Shown here one piece after another: positions 8,346 to 16,680 of a DNA stretch of 64,000 nucleotides (the first letter of the stretch is position 1; each line of letters starts with the position of its first letter). Origin of the DNA: Paenibacillus athensensis (GTDB lineage Bacteria; Bacillota; Bacilli; Paenibacillales; NBRC-103111). The notes under the pieces are model-generated. The model made no database searches and was not told the DNA's origin. It saw nothing but the letters and a program-made list of their open reading frames with translations. Position numbers and translations under genes: made by a program. Location of the stretch: the NCBI RefSeq assembly GCF_004514475.2, contig NZ_MYFO02000001.1, forward strand, positions 62,001 through 126,000, given 5' to 3'.

Positions 8346-10637
8346 ATGAGCGATCACAGCAAATTGGAGCTGAAGCAGCCCAAGTTGTTTACTGCGTTGG
8401 AGCGATTGGACGCCGATCTGTACGCTCAGGTCAAGAGCGTCGCACGGATAGCCGAGGACTATCTGGAGCGCATTACGATTGTGTTTCCGACCTACACCCA
8501 GCATAATATCGAGCATTCGATCCGGATTCTGGATCGAATGTGCGAGCTGCTGGACCCGGGAATGATTCCGGGTCAGCCGCAGGAATCGTACGCGCAAAGC
8601 CTGTCCCCGCTGGAAATCGCCGTGCTGATCTATGGCGCGCTGCTGCACGATATCGGCATGGCGCCGGACGAAAAGACGATTGAGGCAATTAAAAACAATA
8701 AGCTGGAGGGCTGCGCGCACGACTACACCAAATTTGTGGAGCGGTTCAAAGGCGATGAGACGTTTGCTTTGCAGGATTATGTGCGCCGGATCCATGCCGA
8801 GCTGTCGGGCCGGTATGTGCGGCAGTGGTTCGGGGAATGGCTGCATGTGCCGGGCCACAGGGCAATTTCTTATGCAAACGAGGTTGCGTTATTATGCGAA
8901 AGCCACAATTACGGCTTGGATTGGTGCAAAAGCAGGCTGCTGGAAGAATCGGTCAAAGGGCCGTACAGGTGCAATTTTCAATTTTGCGCTTTGCTGCTGC
9001 GATTGGGCGACATTCTCGATTTTGATGCCCGCCGCACGCCGTACCATCTGTTCAAGTCGATCGATCTAACCGATTACAGCCAGAGCGAATGGGAGCAGCA
9101 TCTAAGCGTACAATCGACGGGTTTCCGACTGGAACCAAGCTCCATGATCGAAGGCTGGGAATCGCCGGTTTTTCACGGCGGCTGTAAGGATCCGGCGATC
9201 TACCGCAAGGTACTGAGCTATTTTGACTGGATCGAAGACGAAATTCGCCAATGCGTACCGCTCTCGCTAAGCTTTCGCAACGCCAAATACCGGCTCAAGC
9301 TGGCGCTCCCGCTGGTGAACCGTATTCAAACCGAAGGCTTCCAAGTGGCCAATCAGCAACTGCGGATCGATTACGATGCGATCAGTCAACTGCTAATGGG
9401 AGAGCATATTTATGGCGACCGGATGCTCGGCGTCCGGGAGCTGTTACAAAATGCGATCGACGCTTGTCGACTGCGGCTGGAAGCCGAAGCCAAACGAACC
9501 TCTTACGAGGAGCGGTACGCGCCGCGAATTCGCATCATTCTCGATCAGCCGCACGGCAAGCTGGTGTTCAAGGACAATGGCGTGGGGATGAACGATTTTA
9601 TTATTAATGAGTTTTTCCTTAACATTGGCAAGTCGTATTACCGCTCTGACGAATTTTTGCTCGGTCAACACGATTTTCAGCCGATCGGTCGCTTTGGCAT
9701 CGGGTTTCTGTCCTGCTTTATGCTGGCGGATCGCGTGATCGTGAAGACCAAGCATTACACGGAATCGGTTATGCATGAGCTGGAGCTGGACAAGTCGAGC
9801 AAATATATTGTTCGTCGGACGGAAGAAGATGCGAGGTTTATGCACGGTACGGAGATTGTGCTGGATTATGATTTTGTCACTAACCCGTTAGGTGTTTCGG
9901 TAGAGAAGCTGAAGAAATTTGTGGAAACGCATTTTCTGCTGGATGAGCGTTGGATTTATGTCGAAGATACAGCGGCGGGAAGCCAGGTCGCGGTGAGCTG
10001 CGACGGTTTGAGCAAGTGGCAGGACAGGTTGCGGCTTGATGCGGGGATGTTTGGAAAAGAGTCGACGGTGTATGCGTTAGTCGATAGTCATTTTAAAGGG
10101 ATATCCGGTTATATCGGGTTGAAAGAGCCCGAGTATCAGGAGTGGAACATGACTGCGGACCCTAGCATTTTCCGGGTATTCGGCATAGATTTGCTGGGCG
10201 AGGCGACCGGGCCGCGCAGCATTCAGTTTTTTATGAACGACATCCTCATCTCCACTCAAATACGTGTTCCCCGGCTCTTCTCGCATCCGCTGTCACTGAC
10301 GGGATCCTGCTTGCTTAACTCGACCAATAAGCTGCTGCACCCCAATCTGGCAAGGACAGACCTATCGCAAGATTCCCATGCGTTGTTGGGGTATGCCGTC
10401 TGCAAATTTACACATTATCTGACGCTGAACTTCTATCGGCAGCGTGAACCTTTGCTCGCCGAGCAAATTCGTTTGGTGATCGAACGGTTCTATGCGAGAA
10501 CATCGCCGCTGCTCCAGGAGGAGACCTTGCACGACATCCAGATTACAGGAGAAATCCAAAGTACCCGATACGATATTCGCAAATCGGCTTTATATCGGAA
10601 TTGGTCCCGCCCGTCTTCGGGGGAGGAGTTGGACTAA
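8346..10637 (+). CDS. HD-domain protein with C-terminal Hsp90-like ATPase module
   Basis: 763 residues, no signal peptide. The N-terminal half has an HD-type region with AVLIYGALLHDIGM (His101-Asp102) and upstream Q-H-N-I-E-H-S, as in HD phosphohydrolases. The second half has a GHKL/Hsp90-type ATP-binding fold: GVRELLQNAIDACR (about 362-375, with the Asn of the Bergerat N-box), KDNGVGMND (about 410) and GRFGIGFLSCF (about 449). ATG 8346 is preferred over an upstream TTG because GGGGGGACC lies just before it. Such HD-HATPase proteins are annotated as ATP-binding or HtpG-like proteins with no settled role; some related architectures occur in bacterial conflict systems. It is monocistronic and ends at its own terminator. 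Confidence 0.8.
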   Translation: MSDHSKLELKQPKLFTALERLDADLYAQVKSVARIAEDYLERITIVFPTYTQHNIEHSIRILDRMCELLDPGMIPGQPQESYAQSLSPLEIAVLIYGALLHDIGMAPDEKTIEAIKNNKLEGCAHDYTKFVERFKGDETFALQDYVRRIHAELSGRYVRQWFGEWLHVPGHRAISYANEVALLCESHNYGLDWCKSRLLEESVKGPYRCNFQFCALLLRLGDILDFDARRTPYHLFKSIDLTDYSQSEWEQHLSVQSTGFRLEPSSMIEGWESPVFHGGCKDPAIYRKVLSYFDWIEDEIRQCVPLSLSFRNAKYRLKLALPLVNRIQTEGFQVANQQLRIDYDAISQLLMGEHIYGDRMLGVRELLQNAIDACRLRLEAEAKRTSYEERYAPRIRIILDQPHGKLVFKDNGVGMNDFIINEFFLNIGKSYYRSDEFLLGQHDFQPIGRFGIGFLSCFMLADRVIVKTKHYTESVMHELELDKSSKYIVRRTEEDARFMHGTEIVLDYDFVTNPLGVSVEKLKKFVETHFLLDERWIYVEDTAAGSQVAVSCDGLSKWQDRLRLDAGMFGKESTVYALVDSHFKGISGYIGLKEPEYQEWNMTADPSIFRVFGIDLLGEATGPRSIQFFMNDILISTQIRVPRLFSHPLSLTGSCLLNSTNKLLHPNLARTDLSQDSHALLGYAVCKFTHYLTLNFYRQREPLLAEQIRLVIERFYARTSPLLQEETLHDIQITGEIQSTRYDIRKSALYRNWSRPSSGEELD

Positions 10638-10654
10638 ACAACCGAATGAACGCG

Positions 10655-10688
10655 GCCATGACCTGCAACGGGTCACGGTCTTTTTTTA
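10655..10688 (+). terminator. Rho-independent terminator
   Basis: CCATGACC and GGTCACGG pair with one mismatch around a 7-nt loop, followed by TC and a seven-T run. It lies 17 nt after the stop of the HD/Hsp90-like gene. Confidence 0.75.
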
Positions 10689-10940
10689 TGAAAATTCTGC
10701 TTAATGTTTTTCTTTATTTGAATCGAAATGATCATAAAAACAATATATTATGCAAATATTTGCGTGATATATTTAAAAATATTTCGTGAAATCGTATACA
10801 AAAAGCCATTTTATCTGCTATATTGGAAAAGTAATCAAATTAATTATAAAATAATGGATAAAAAAGAAAATATTTTCGTGAAATTCATGCAATTTATTTC
10901 TTAATCCCACGTGTTGCTTGCAAGCTTCTGATTTTGCTCA

Positions 10941-10969
10941 TTGTCAAGCTTTGTGTACTTGAATATACA
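10941..10969 (+). promoter_or_regulatory. Sigma-A promoter of the laminarinase gene
   Basis: TTGTCA (10941-10946), a 17-nt spacer and TATACA (10964-10969). It follows about 250 nt of AT-rich DNA (10690-10940) in which I see no gene. Transcription from here would give a leader of about 250 nt. Confidence 0.65.
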
Positions 10970-11029
10970 GCTGACGATTCGGTCCTCTCCTGTTAGGGCT
11001 CACTTCCTCCAACTCCGATAAGTCGGCTC

Positions 11030-11043
11030 TGAAAGCGGTTGAT
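11030..11043 (+). promoter_or_regulatory. Candidate cre site in the laminarinase leader
   Basis: TGAAAGCGGTTGAT keeps the cre core TGAAAGCG and lies about 60 nt downstream of the -10 box, a road-block position. It overlaps a small hairpin (GCGGT, loop TGAT, ACCGC at 11035-11048). Confidence 0.35.
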
Positions 11044-11073
11044 ACCGCGGTTATCCCATTCGGTTTTTCGTAT

Positions 11074-11129
11074 GAAAGGAGGTGGTGCGCTCACTTGAAT
11101 GTAACGTGACGCAACAAGAAGAAAGGAGG
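11074..11129 (+). promoter_or_regulatory. Tandem Shine-Dalgarno (STAB-SD-like) elements in a long leader
   Basis: The nonamer GAAAGGAGG occurs twice (11074-11082 and 11121-11129), well upstream of the coding region and not before any long gene. This is the same motif as the STAB-SD element that stabilises cry3A mRNA in Bacillus thuringiensis by binding 30S subunits. Here the copies may stabilise the laminarinase transcript. Confidence 0.45.
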
Positions 11130-11141
11130 AGAAGGTCGGCT

Positions 11142-11216
11142 GTGCGACAAGCAGCCAACTGCCAGAAAGGGATCGCAGGCTTTTTTGCAGATGTGAAAAG
11201 ATCAATCGAACTTTAA
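11142..11216 (+). CDS. Possible 24-codon upstream ORF in the laminarinase leader
   Basis: A GTG-initiated frame 12 nt after the second GAAAGGAGG encodes MRQAANCQKGIAGFFADVKR plus four residues. Its TAA stop overlaps the start of the laminarinase ribosome binding site (TAAAGGAGG). The placement suggests translational coupling or an attenuation peptide, but the frame is short enough to be chance. Confidence 0.28.
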   Translation: MRQAANCQKGIAGFFADVKRSIEL

Positions 11217-11229
11217 AGGAGGATTTGTC

Positions 11230-13509
11230 GTGTTAAAAAAGAAAGCGCTAACATCATTGCTGCTCGCTTCGATGGTGAGCAGTCTCGTCGGGGTCGTCTC
11301 GCCGGTTCTGGCCGCCGATCCGGGCAAAATTGAAGCGGAAAGCTATGCCGCTATGAGCGGAATCCAGACGGAAACCTGCTCCGAAGGCGGGCAAGACATT
11401 GCCTACATCGACGCGGGTGACTGGATGGACTACACGGTGAACGTGCAGACAGCCGGTACGTATAATGTCGATTTCCGGGTATCGAGCCCCTACACGGGTA
11501 CGCAGCTGCAATTGAAAAGCGGAGCGACGACGCTCGCTACGGTCAACGTGCCCAGCACGGGTGGCTGGCAAACGTGGCAGACGGTGACGGCTTCGGTGAA
11601 TCTGTCGGCCGGCAGCCAGACGCTGCGCATCTACGCGCCGACGAACGGCTGGAACCTGAACTGGTTCAGCATTACGTCGAGCTCGACGCAGCCTTCCTCT
11701 TCGAACCTTGCGCTGAACAAGACGGCGACGGAATCGTCGCATGAAGGAGCTTATGCGGCTGCCGGCGCTGTAGACGGCAACAGCGGTACGCGCTGGTCGT
11801 CGCAATTTTCCGATCCGCAATGGATTTATGTCGACCTCGGCTCGGCGCAAACGGTCAGCCGCGTCAAGCTGAACTGGGAAGCGGCGTACGCCAAGGCGTA
11901 TCAAATTCAGGTGTCAAGCAATGCTACGTCGTGGACGGATGTATATTCCACAACGACGGGCGATGGCGGCATCGACGACGTATCGTTCACATCGACGACG
12001 GCGCGATATGTCCGCGTTTATGGCACGCAAAGAGCAACGGCATACGGCTATTCGCTGTGGGATTTTGAAGTGTACGGCACAGGCACGCCTCCGGCTGGTC
12101 AAGTGGCAGCGCCAACGTTCAGCCCTGGCGGCGGCACTTACACGTCTGCGCAAAGCGTGACCTTGAGCAGCTCGACCTCCGGCGCAACGATCAAGTATAC
12201 GACTGACGGCTCGACACCAACTTCCGCTTCGGCCACGTATAGCGGCGCCATCAATGTCGCCTCTTCGCAAACGATCAAGGCGATTGCCGTCAAATCCGGC
12301 ATGACCGATTCTGCGGTTGCCAGCGCATCGTATACGATCAATACCGGCGGTTCGGGCGGCAGCTGGAATCTCGTCTGGAGCGATGAGTTCAATGGAACGG
12401 CCGGTACGGGCGTTGATACGTCGAAATGGGTTTATGAAACAGGCGGTGGCGGCTTCGGCAACAACGAGCTGGAATACTACACGAACCGTACGGATAACGT
12501 GTATCTGGAGCAGGACCCTGGCAATGCCAGCAACCGTTATCTTGTGATTAAAGCGCAAAAAGAAAACTACGGCGGTCAAAGCTACACGTCCGGCCGGATC
12601 AAAACACAAGGCAAATACAGCTTCACGTACGGCAAGGTCGAGATGCGGGCGAAGCTGCCGCAAGGTCAGGGCATTTGGCCGGCCTTCTGGATGCTGGGCG
12701 ACGATATTACGACGGTCGGCTGGCCGAACAGCGGCGAAGTCGATATTATGGAATTTGTCGGCTCCACGCCAAACAACGTGTACGGCACGATCCACGGACC
12801 GGGCTACAACGGCGCAGGTGGCATCGGCACGTCTTATACGTACGGCTCGGGCTTCAGCAATGATTTCCACACGTACGGCATCGAATGGGAGCCGAACGTC
12901 ATCCGCTGGTATTTTGACGGTCAATTGTATCAAACGCGCACACTGGACGATCTGTCCGGCAGAACGTGGGTATTCGATCATAACTTCTTCATTCTGCTGA
13001 ACCTGGCAGTAGGCGGCGACTGGCCGGGTGGACCGAATGCTTCGACGGTATTCCCGCAAAAATACACCGTTGATTACGTGCGCGTGTACCAAAGAGCCGG
13101 TGGTGTATACCCGACGCTGCCAGCGCGCAGCATCACGACGCTGCAAGGGCCGAACGGCCAATATGTCAGCGCCGATAACTATAATAACCTGCTGCTGACG
13201 GCGAATCGCGGCACGGCCAGTACGTGGGAGAAATTCGAAATCAAGGATGCCGGCAGCGGCAAAATCGCCTTGCTGGCGCTGACCAACGACAAATACGTAA
13301 CGACGGGCTCCGGCGGCAACGCGCAAATGGTGGCCAGCTCGTTTACGATTGGCGCATCCGAGCGATTCACGCGCATCAACAACAGCGACGGCACCGTATC
13401 GCTGCAAAGCGAAGCGAACGGCAAATATGTGACCGCCAACGGCACGAATCCGCTCGTGGCCAGCGCAACGTCGATTGGCGCGAACGAGAAGTTCCGTTTT
13501 TCGAATTAA
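11230..13509 (+). CDS. Secreted multidomain GH16 endo-beta-1,3-glucanase (laminarinase)
   Basis: 759 residues starting at GTG, 7 nt after AAAGGAGG. A signal peptide ends near SPVLAA (about residue 29). Domains in order: CBM6 (about 31-155), F5/8 type C/CBM32 (about 160-285), a chitobiase C-terminal-like Ig module (about 288-376; typical IKYTTDGSTPT), the GH16 catalytic domain (about 385-625) and a fascin-like beta-trefoil (about 630-759; repeats of GKYVTANG type). The catalytic motif GEVDIMEF places the nucleophile at Glu503 and the acid/base at Glu508, with the extra Met typical of laminarinases. It hydrolyses beta-1,3-glucans such as laminarin, curdlan or fungal wall glucan outside the cell. 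Confidence 0.93.
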   Translation: MLKKKALTSLLLASMVSSLVGVVSPVLAADPGKIEAESYAAMSGIQTETCSEGGQDIAYIDAGDWMDYTVNVQTAGTYNVDFRVSSPYTGTQLQLKSGATTLATVNVPSTGGWQTWQTVTASVNLSAGSQTLRIYAPTNGWNLNWFSITSSSTQPSSSNLALNKTATESSHEGAYAAAGAVDGNSGTRWSSQFSDPQWIYVDLGSAQTVSRVKLNWEAAYAKAYQIQVSSNATSWTDVYSTTTGDGGIDDVSFTSTTARYVRVYGTQRATAYGYSLWDFEVYGTGTPPAGQVAAPTFSPGGGTYTSAQSVTLSSSTSGATIKYTTDGSTPTSASATYSGAINVASSQTIKAIAVKSGMTDSAVASASYTINTGGSGGSWNLVWSDEFNGTAGTGVDTSKWVYETGGGGFGNNELEYYTNRTDNVYLEQDPGNASNRYLVIKAQKENYGGQSYTSGRIKTQGKYSFTYGKVEMRAKLPQGQGIWPAFWMLGDDITTVGWPNSGEVDIMEFVGSTPNNVYGTIHGPGYNGAGGIGTSYTYGSGFSNDFHTYGIEWEPNVIRWYFDGQLYQTRTLDDLSGRTWVFDHNFFILLNLAVGGDWPGGPNASTVFPQKYTVDYVRVYQRAGGVYPTLPARSITTLQGPNGQYVSADNYNNLLLTANRGTASTWEKFEIKDAGSGKIALLALTNDKYVTTGSGGNAQMVASSFTIGASERFTRINNSDGTVSLQSEANGKYVTANGTNPLVASATSIGANEKFRFSN

Positions 13510-13547
13510 CATCAACCGGAAGCAGCGGCAGTTTTGACATTCAAAGA

Positions 13548-13585
13548 GGGGCGCTTTGCGATGCGGCAAAGCGTCTTTCTTTTTT
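13548..13585 (+). terminator. Rho-independent terminator after laminarinase
   Basis: GGCGCTTTGC and GCAAAGCGTC pair around a 6-nt loop, followed by TTTCTTTTTT, 40 nt after the stop codon. Confidence 0.85.
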
Positions 13586-13663
13586 GCGCGTTGCCGGGAG
13601 GGTAATTTCCTGAGGAGTCGATCGGATTGCGCTTGCTTTTTTCTGCGAAACGGCTGCTGCCTG

Positions 13664-13672
13664 TGCTATGAT
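13664..13672 (+). promoter_or_regulatory. Extended -10 box candidate
   Basis: TGCTATGAT lies about 90 nt upstream of the pentapeptide-repeat gene. I see no good -35 box. Confidence 0.3.
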
Positions 13673-13761
13673 CGTAGTGAAGGAATGCAATTTGCGGCTG
13701 CCAAAGGTGTTGCCGGAGCGCGCAGCGGAGGCGCCGCAGGGGAGAAAGAGGGGCGTTTGTA

Positions 13762-14658
13762 GTGAACGGGCAGCAAATGAACGACAGGCTGGATAATAGG
13801 CAGCCGCCTGTGCGTGCAAGTGAACGCGGGGCGCGGGCGGTGCATCTGACCGCCGATTGCGAGCGCTGCTTCGGGCTGTGCTGCACGGCGCTGGCGTTTG
13901 GTATTTCCAGTGATTTTGCCATCGACAAGGCTGCCGGGCAGCCGTGCCCGAACCTGCAGGCGGATTACCGCTGCGGCGTTCACAAGCAGCTGCGGCCGCT
14001 TGGCTTCCGCGGCTGCACGGTCTACGACTGCTTGGGTGCGGGGCAGCAGGTGGCGCAGCGAACGTTTGGCGGCCGCGACTGGCGCGCAGCGCCAGAGACG
14101 GCGCAGACGATGTTCGAGGTATTTGCCGTGATGTGCGCGTTGTACGAGCTGCTGTGGTACGTGCAGGAAGCGTTGGAGCGGCCGGAAGCCGCACCGCTTG
14201 GCGCTGAGCTGGCGCAAGCGCAGGCGCGGATCGAGTTGCTGACGGAGCAAGCGCCCGAAGCGCTGCTTGCGCTCGACGTCGCGGCTTTGCGCGCGGAGAC
14301 AAACGTGCTGCTGCTCGCGGTCAGCGAGCGCGTGCGCGCCGCTGCGCGTCAGGGGCGCCAGGCGCCGGGACGCCGCAAGCAGCCGGGACGCGGCGCGGAT
14401 CTGGTCGGCGCGAATTTGCGCGGCGCCGATCTGGCCGGCGCGTTCCTGCGCGGCGGCTTGCTGATCGCGGCCGATTTGCGCGGCGCGGATCTTTGCGGCG
14501 CCGATCTGATCGGCGCCGACCTGCGCGACGCCCAGCTTGGCGGCGCGGATTTGTCCGGCTGCTTGTTCGTCACGCAGCCGCAGTTGAACGCGGCGCTTGG
14601 TGACGGAGCCACCAAGCTGCCGCGCGGTTTGCGCCGGCCGGAGCATTGGCCGGCGTAG
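13762..14658 (+). CDS. Cys-rich N-terminal domain plus pentapeptide-repeat protein
   Basis: 298 residues from a GTG at 13762; an in-frame ATG at 13777 is an alternative. The N-terminal third carries a Cys cluster (CERCFGLCC, then PCPNL, YRCGVH and GCTVYDC) like YkgJ-type metal-binding proteins. The C-terminal third (about 205-270) consists of A(D/N)LxG pentapeptide repeats that should form a right-handed quadrilateral beta-helix. The middle is predicted helical. Pentapeptide-repeat proteins include DNA-mimic gyrase protectors (Qnr, MfpA), but most have unknown roles. The Cys cluster with the repeat makes DNA mimicry uncertain. Function unknown. Confidence 0.75.
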   Translation: MNGQQMNDRLDNRQPPVRASERGARAVHLTADCERCFGLCCTALAFGISSDFAIDKAAGQPCPNLQADYRCGVHKQLRPLGFRGCTVYDCLGAGQQVAQRTFGGRDWRAAPETAQTMFEVFAVMCALYELLWYVQEALERPEAAPLGAELAQAQARIELLTEQAPEALLALDVAALRAETNVLLLAVSERVRAAARQGRQAPGRRKQPGRGADLVGANLRGADLAGAFLRGGLLIAADLRGADLCGADLIGADLRDAQLGGADLSGCLFVTQPQLNAALGDGATKLPRGLRRPEHWPA

Positions 14659-14995
14659 GTTTGGCACGGGGCGCGGTGCGGCGCGGCAGCGTCGGCGGTA
14701 CCCTGTGCTTGGGCGCGGCCTGCAGATCTAGGCGGGCAACTCGGCCGCGGACAACGTGCTTCACGAGGATTGGCTGCGCGAGGACCCGATTTCTCTGCTG
14801 GGCCAGCTGGAGGATGCGAAGCAGCTGGTCCAGGTGTGGTTGGGTGCTCAAGAAATTTCGGTAACAAATCGGAGCGTTGGAATTATTTTTTACTTATTGG
14901 ATACGATTGGAACGGATAAGATGCGCGAATTTCCAGTGAACGTCAGAAAAAGGAGCCCGTAAAGCGGCTCCTTTTTGTATTGCGAAAACCGGCTC
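14659..14995. other. Intergenic region with an unassigned open frame
   Basis: A short open frame (14732-14962, plus strand; contains HEDWLREDPISLLGQLEDAK) has no convincing ribosome binding site and no family I recognise. It may be a gene remnant. Otherwise only a bidirectional terminator is seen. Confidence 0.3.
14947..14977. terminator. Bidirectional terminator
   Basis: AAAAAGGAGCC and GGCTCCTTTTT pair around a 7-nt loop with A and T runs on both sides. It terminates the minus-strand VOC gene 19 nt away and could stop transcription from the left as well. Confidence 0.85.
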
Positions 14996-15424
14996 TTAGC
15001 CCCAGTTTTCGCCGCTATCGAGATTGAATTGCCATTCGATGCCGAACTTGTCTTTGAGGCTGCCGTACAGCTTGGCCCAGAACGTTTCCTGCAGGTCCAT
15101 GACGACCGTGCCGCCTTCTTTCAAGCGGGCAAATTGCTGCTTCAGCTTCTCGGCGTCTTTGCTGACGACGGCCAGCGAAATGTTGCTGCCCTGTACAAAA
15201 GGCATGCCCGGGAATACGTCGGAGAACATGACGTTGCTGCCGTCGATATTCAAGCGCGTGTGCATGATCAGCGATTTCGCTTCTTCGGGAAGCGGATATT
15301 CCGGATTCGGCGGGGTTTCGCCGAACGTCATGAACTTGGGCTTCTCCGTTTCAAACACCTCGGCGTAATACTCCGCCGCTTCGCGGCAGTTGCCGTTAAA
15401 ATTCAAATACACATCGACTGACAT
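14996..15424 (-). CDS. VOC superfamily (PhnB-like/glyoxalase-fold) protein
   Basis: 142 residues. The beginning (VDVYLNFNGNCREAAEYYAEVF), the central IMHTRLNIDGSNVMFSDV and the tail (LYGSLKDKFGIEWQFNLD) are typical of PhnB/3-demethylubiquinone methyltransferase-like VOC proteins. These form betaalphabetabetabeta dimers with a metal site; most have no known substrate. I chose the ATG at 15424 because GAGGAG stands 8 nt upstream; the GTG at 15433 is too close to that site. It is a single-gene unit. Confidence 0.85.
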   Translation of the reverse strand: MSVDVYLNFNGNCREAAEYYAEVFETEKPKFMTFGETPPNPEYPLPEEAKSLIMHTRLNIDGSNVMFSDVFPGMPFVQGSNISLAVVSKDAEKLKQQFARLKEGGTVVMDLQETFWAKLYGSLKDKFGIEWQFNLDSGENWG

Positions 15425-15472
15425 TTCATTCACTCCTCAACGGGGATGTTGCGGACAAGTCGCCGCTTCCAC

Positions 15473-15481
15473 ATTGTACCA
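15473..15481 (-). promoter_or_regulatory. Extended -10 box for the VOC gene
   Basis: On the minus strand the sequence reads TGGTACAAT about 50 nt upstream of the VOC start codon. No strong -35 box is seen. Confidence 0.3.
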
Positions 15482-15531
15482 TTGTTCGTATCAAAAAGCG
15501 AACGGAAGAAACAGACACAGGTCAATAAATT

Positions 15532-16308
15532 TTAATAAACAAATTTGTTGAAAAATTCGCCTTTGCTGGTCGTTTTCGTCTTGGAATAAATGTTTTTGAT
15601 ATGGGTGCGTACGGTCTGCTCTGAAATCGAGCAAGCGTTGGCGATATGCTCGACGCAATCGTTGCGCAGCCAGGCGTAGCCGATCTGTTTTTCCCGTTCG
15701 GTCAGCTCGAATTGAGTAAACAGCGCATAGGTGCGGTCGCGTTGCGTTTCGGGATGACTGCGGACGATGGCGCCTTCGATGTTGCGGGCCAGCTGCTTGA
15801 GCAGCGGGATGGAAAAGGTGAGGTCAAAGGGACGCGGGAACGAAAAGTTGAGATACCCGGTCACGGCCCCGTTTACCGTAATCGGCGTGCAGACGCACGA
15901 CAGGTCCCAAAGCATGTCCCACGTATGCTCGCGGCCGTCCACGACGCAGATCGTCTGCAGCTTCATGGCCAGACCAATCGCTGTCATACCGGCGTGCCGC
16001 ACGTCGAAGGAGCAACCGATCAGCTCCTCATCGCCGGCTCCGGAGGCCAGCAGACCCTGATCGTAGGCCACCAGGGCGATGCCCTGCGCATTGGTGAAGA
16101 TAAACAGGTGCGGCTGAAAAATAAACCGGCGGATCTCCTCCAGCTCTTGACGGACGGCTGAGAGGGCGAGGTCTAACGGCTGCCGCGCTTGGCGCAGCGC
16201 CTCGCCGTTAAGCTTGACGGCAAAGGGCAACTTGACGGACTCCGCTTCGGTTTGCCAGCCAAAGACCAGGTGCGGCTCAACATCAGACAAGCTTCTCCAC
16301 AAATGCAT
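15532..16308 (-). CDS. LuxR-type transcriptional regulator, divergent from the biosynthetic cluster
   Basis: 258 residues. The N-terminal about 190 residues look like the GAF-like sensory part of AcoR-type activators (FIFQPHLFIFTNAQGIALVAYDQ, ELIGCSFDVRHAGMTAIGLA). The last about 65 residues form a LuxR/GerE helix-turn-helix (FELTEREKQIGYAWLRN, then ISEQTVRTHIKNIYSKTK). It is transcribed away from the cluster gene at 16681, with a 370-bp AT-rich gap between them, so it is the best candidate for pathway-specific control. The effector is unknown. The DNA-binding end is complete. Confidence 0.82.
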   Translation of the reverse strand: MHLWRSLSDVEPHLVFGWQTEAESVKLPFAVKLNGEALRQARQPLDLALSAVRQELEEIRRFIFQPHLFIFTNAQGIALVAYDQGLLASGAGDEELIGCSFDVRHAGMTAIGLAMKLQTICVVDGREHTWDMLWDLSCVCTPITVNGAVTGYLNFSFPRPFDLTFSIPLLKQLARNIEGAIVRSHPETQRDRTYALFTQFELTEREKQIGYAWLRNDCVEHIANACSISEQTVRTHIKNIYSKTKTTSKGEFFNKFVY

Positions 16309-16521
16309 GAAAAGTCCCTCCTAATGCGATCAAGATTCGGGAACTGCCAACAAAAACCTCCCTGAAACCTCGCAATCACCCTCCAAGTTTCCAAATTTGT
16401 ATTTTAATATATAACACTACAGGCTGCCGGACAAGAGCGGAAAATGTCGAATCCTTCCAAAAATGAATCTGTCACGATTCTGACATAAATTCACTGTAAT
16501 AATTACAAAAAACGACCGAAA

Positions 16522-16538
16522 ATTAACAAAATGTTAAT
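16522..16538. promoter_or_regulatory. Dyad in the divergent control region
   Basis: ATTAACA and TGTTAAT flank a 3-nt centre, in an AT-rich stretch between the LuxR-type regulator and the first cluster gene. It is a candidate operator for the neighbouring regulator, although AT-rich dyads arise easily by chance. The rest of the 16309-16680 gap holds no gene. Confidence 0.4.
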
Positions 16539-16603
16539 TATATTTACAAAGTAAGTTATTGAAATTTACAAACAAGTAAGAAAAATTACCCAATTTAAGG
16601 TAT

Positions 16604-16632
16604 TTATCATTATTGTTGTTAAATTATACAAT
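16604..16632 (+). promoter_or_regulatory. Candidate promoter of the biosynthetic operon
   Basis: TTATCA (16604-16609), a 17-nt spacer and TACAAT (16627-16632), about 48 nt upstream of the first cluster gene. Confidence 0.5.
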
Positions 16633-16680
16633 GATACATAACATCGAACAGCGTCAAAATAAAGCGAAGCGAGGTGGCCC

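Noticed and set aside
11914-13569. 551-codon open frame on the minus strand opposite the laminarinase
   Set aside because: Arg-rich, no domain, antisense to a certain GH16 gene; a by-product of codon bias.
14732-14962. Short open frame between the pentapeptide-repeat and VOC genes as a real gene
   Set aside because: No ribosome binding site, no recognised family, and it follows an in-frame stop; listed only as a possible remnant.
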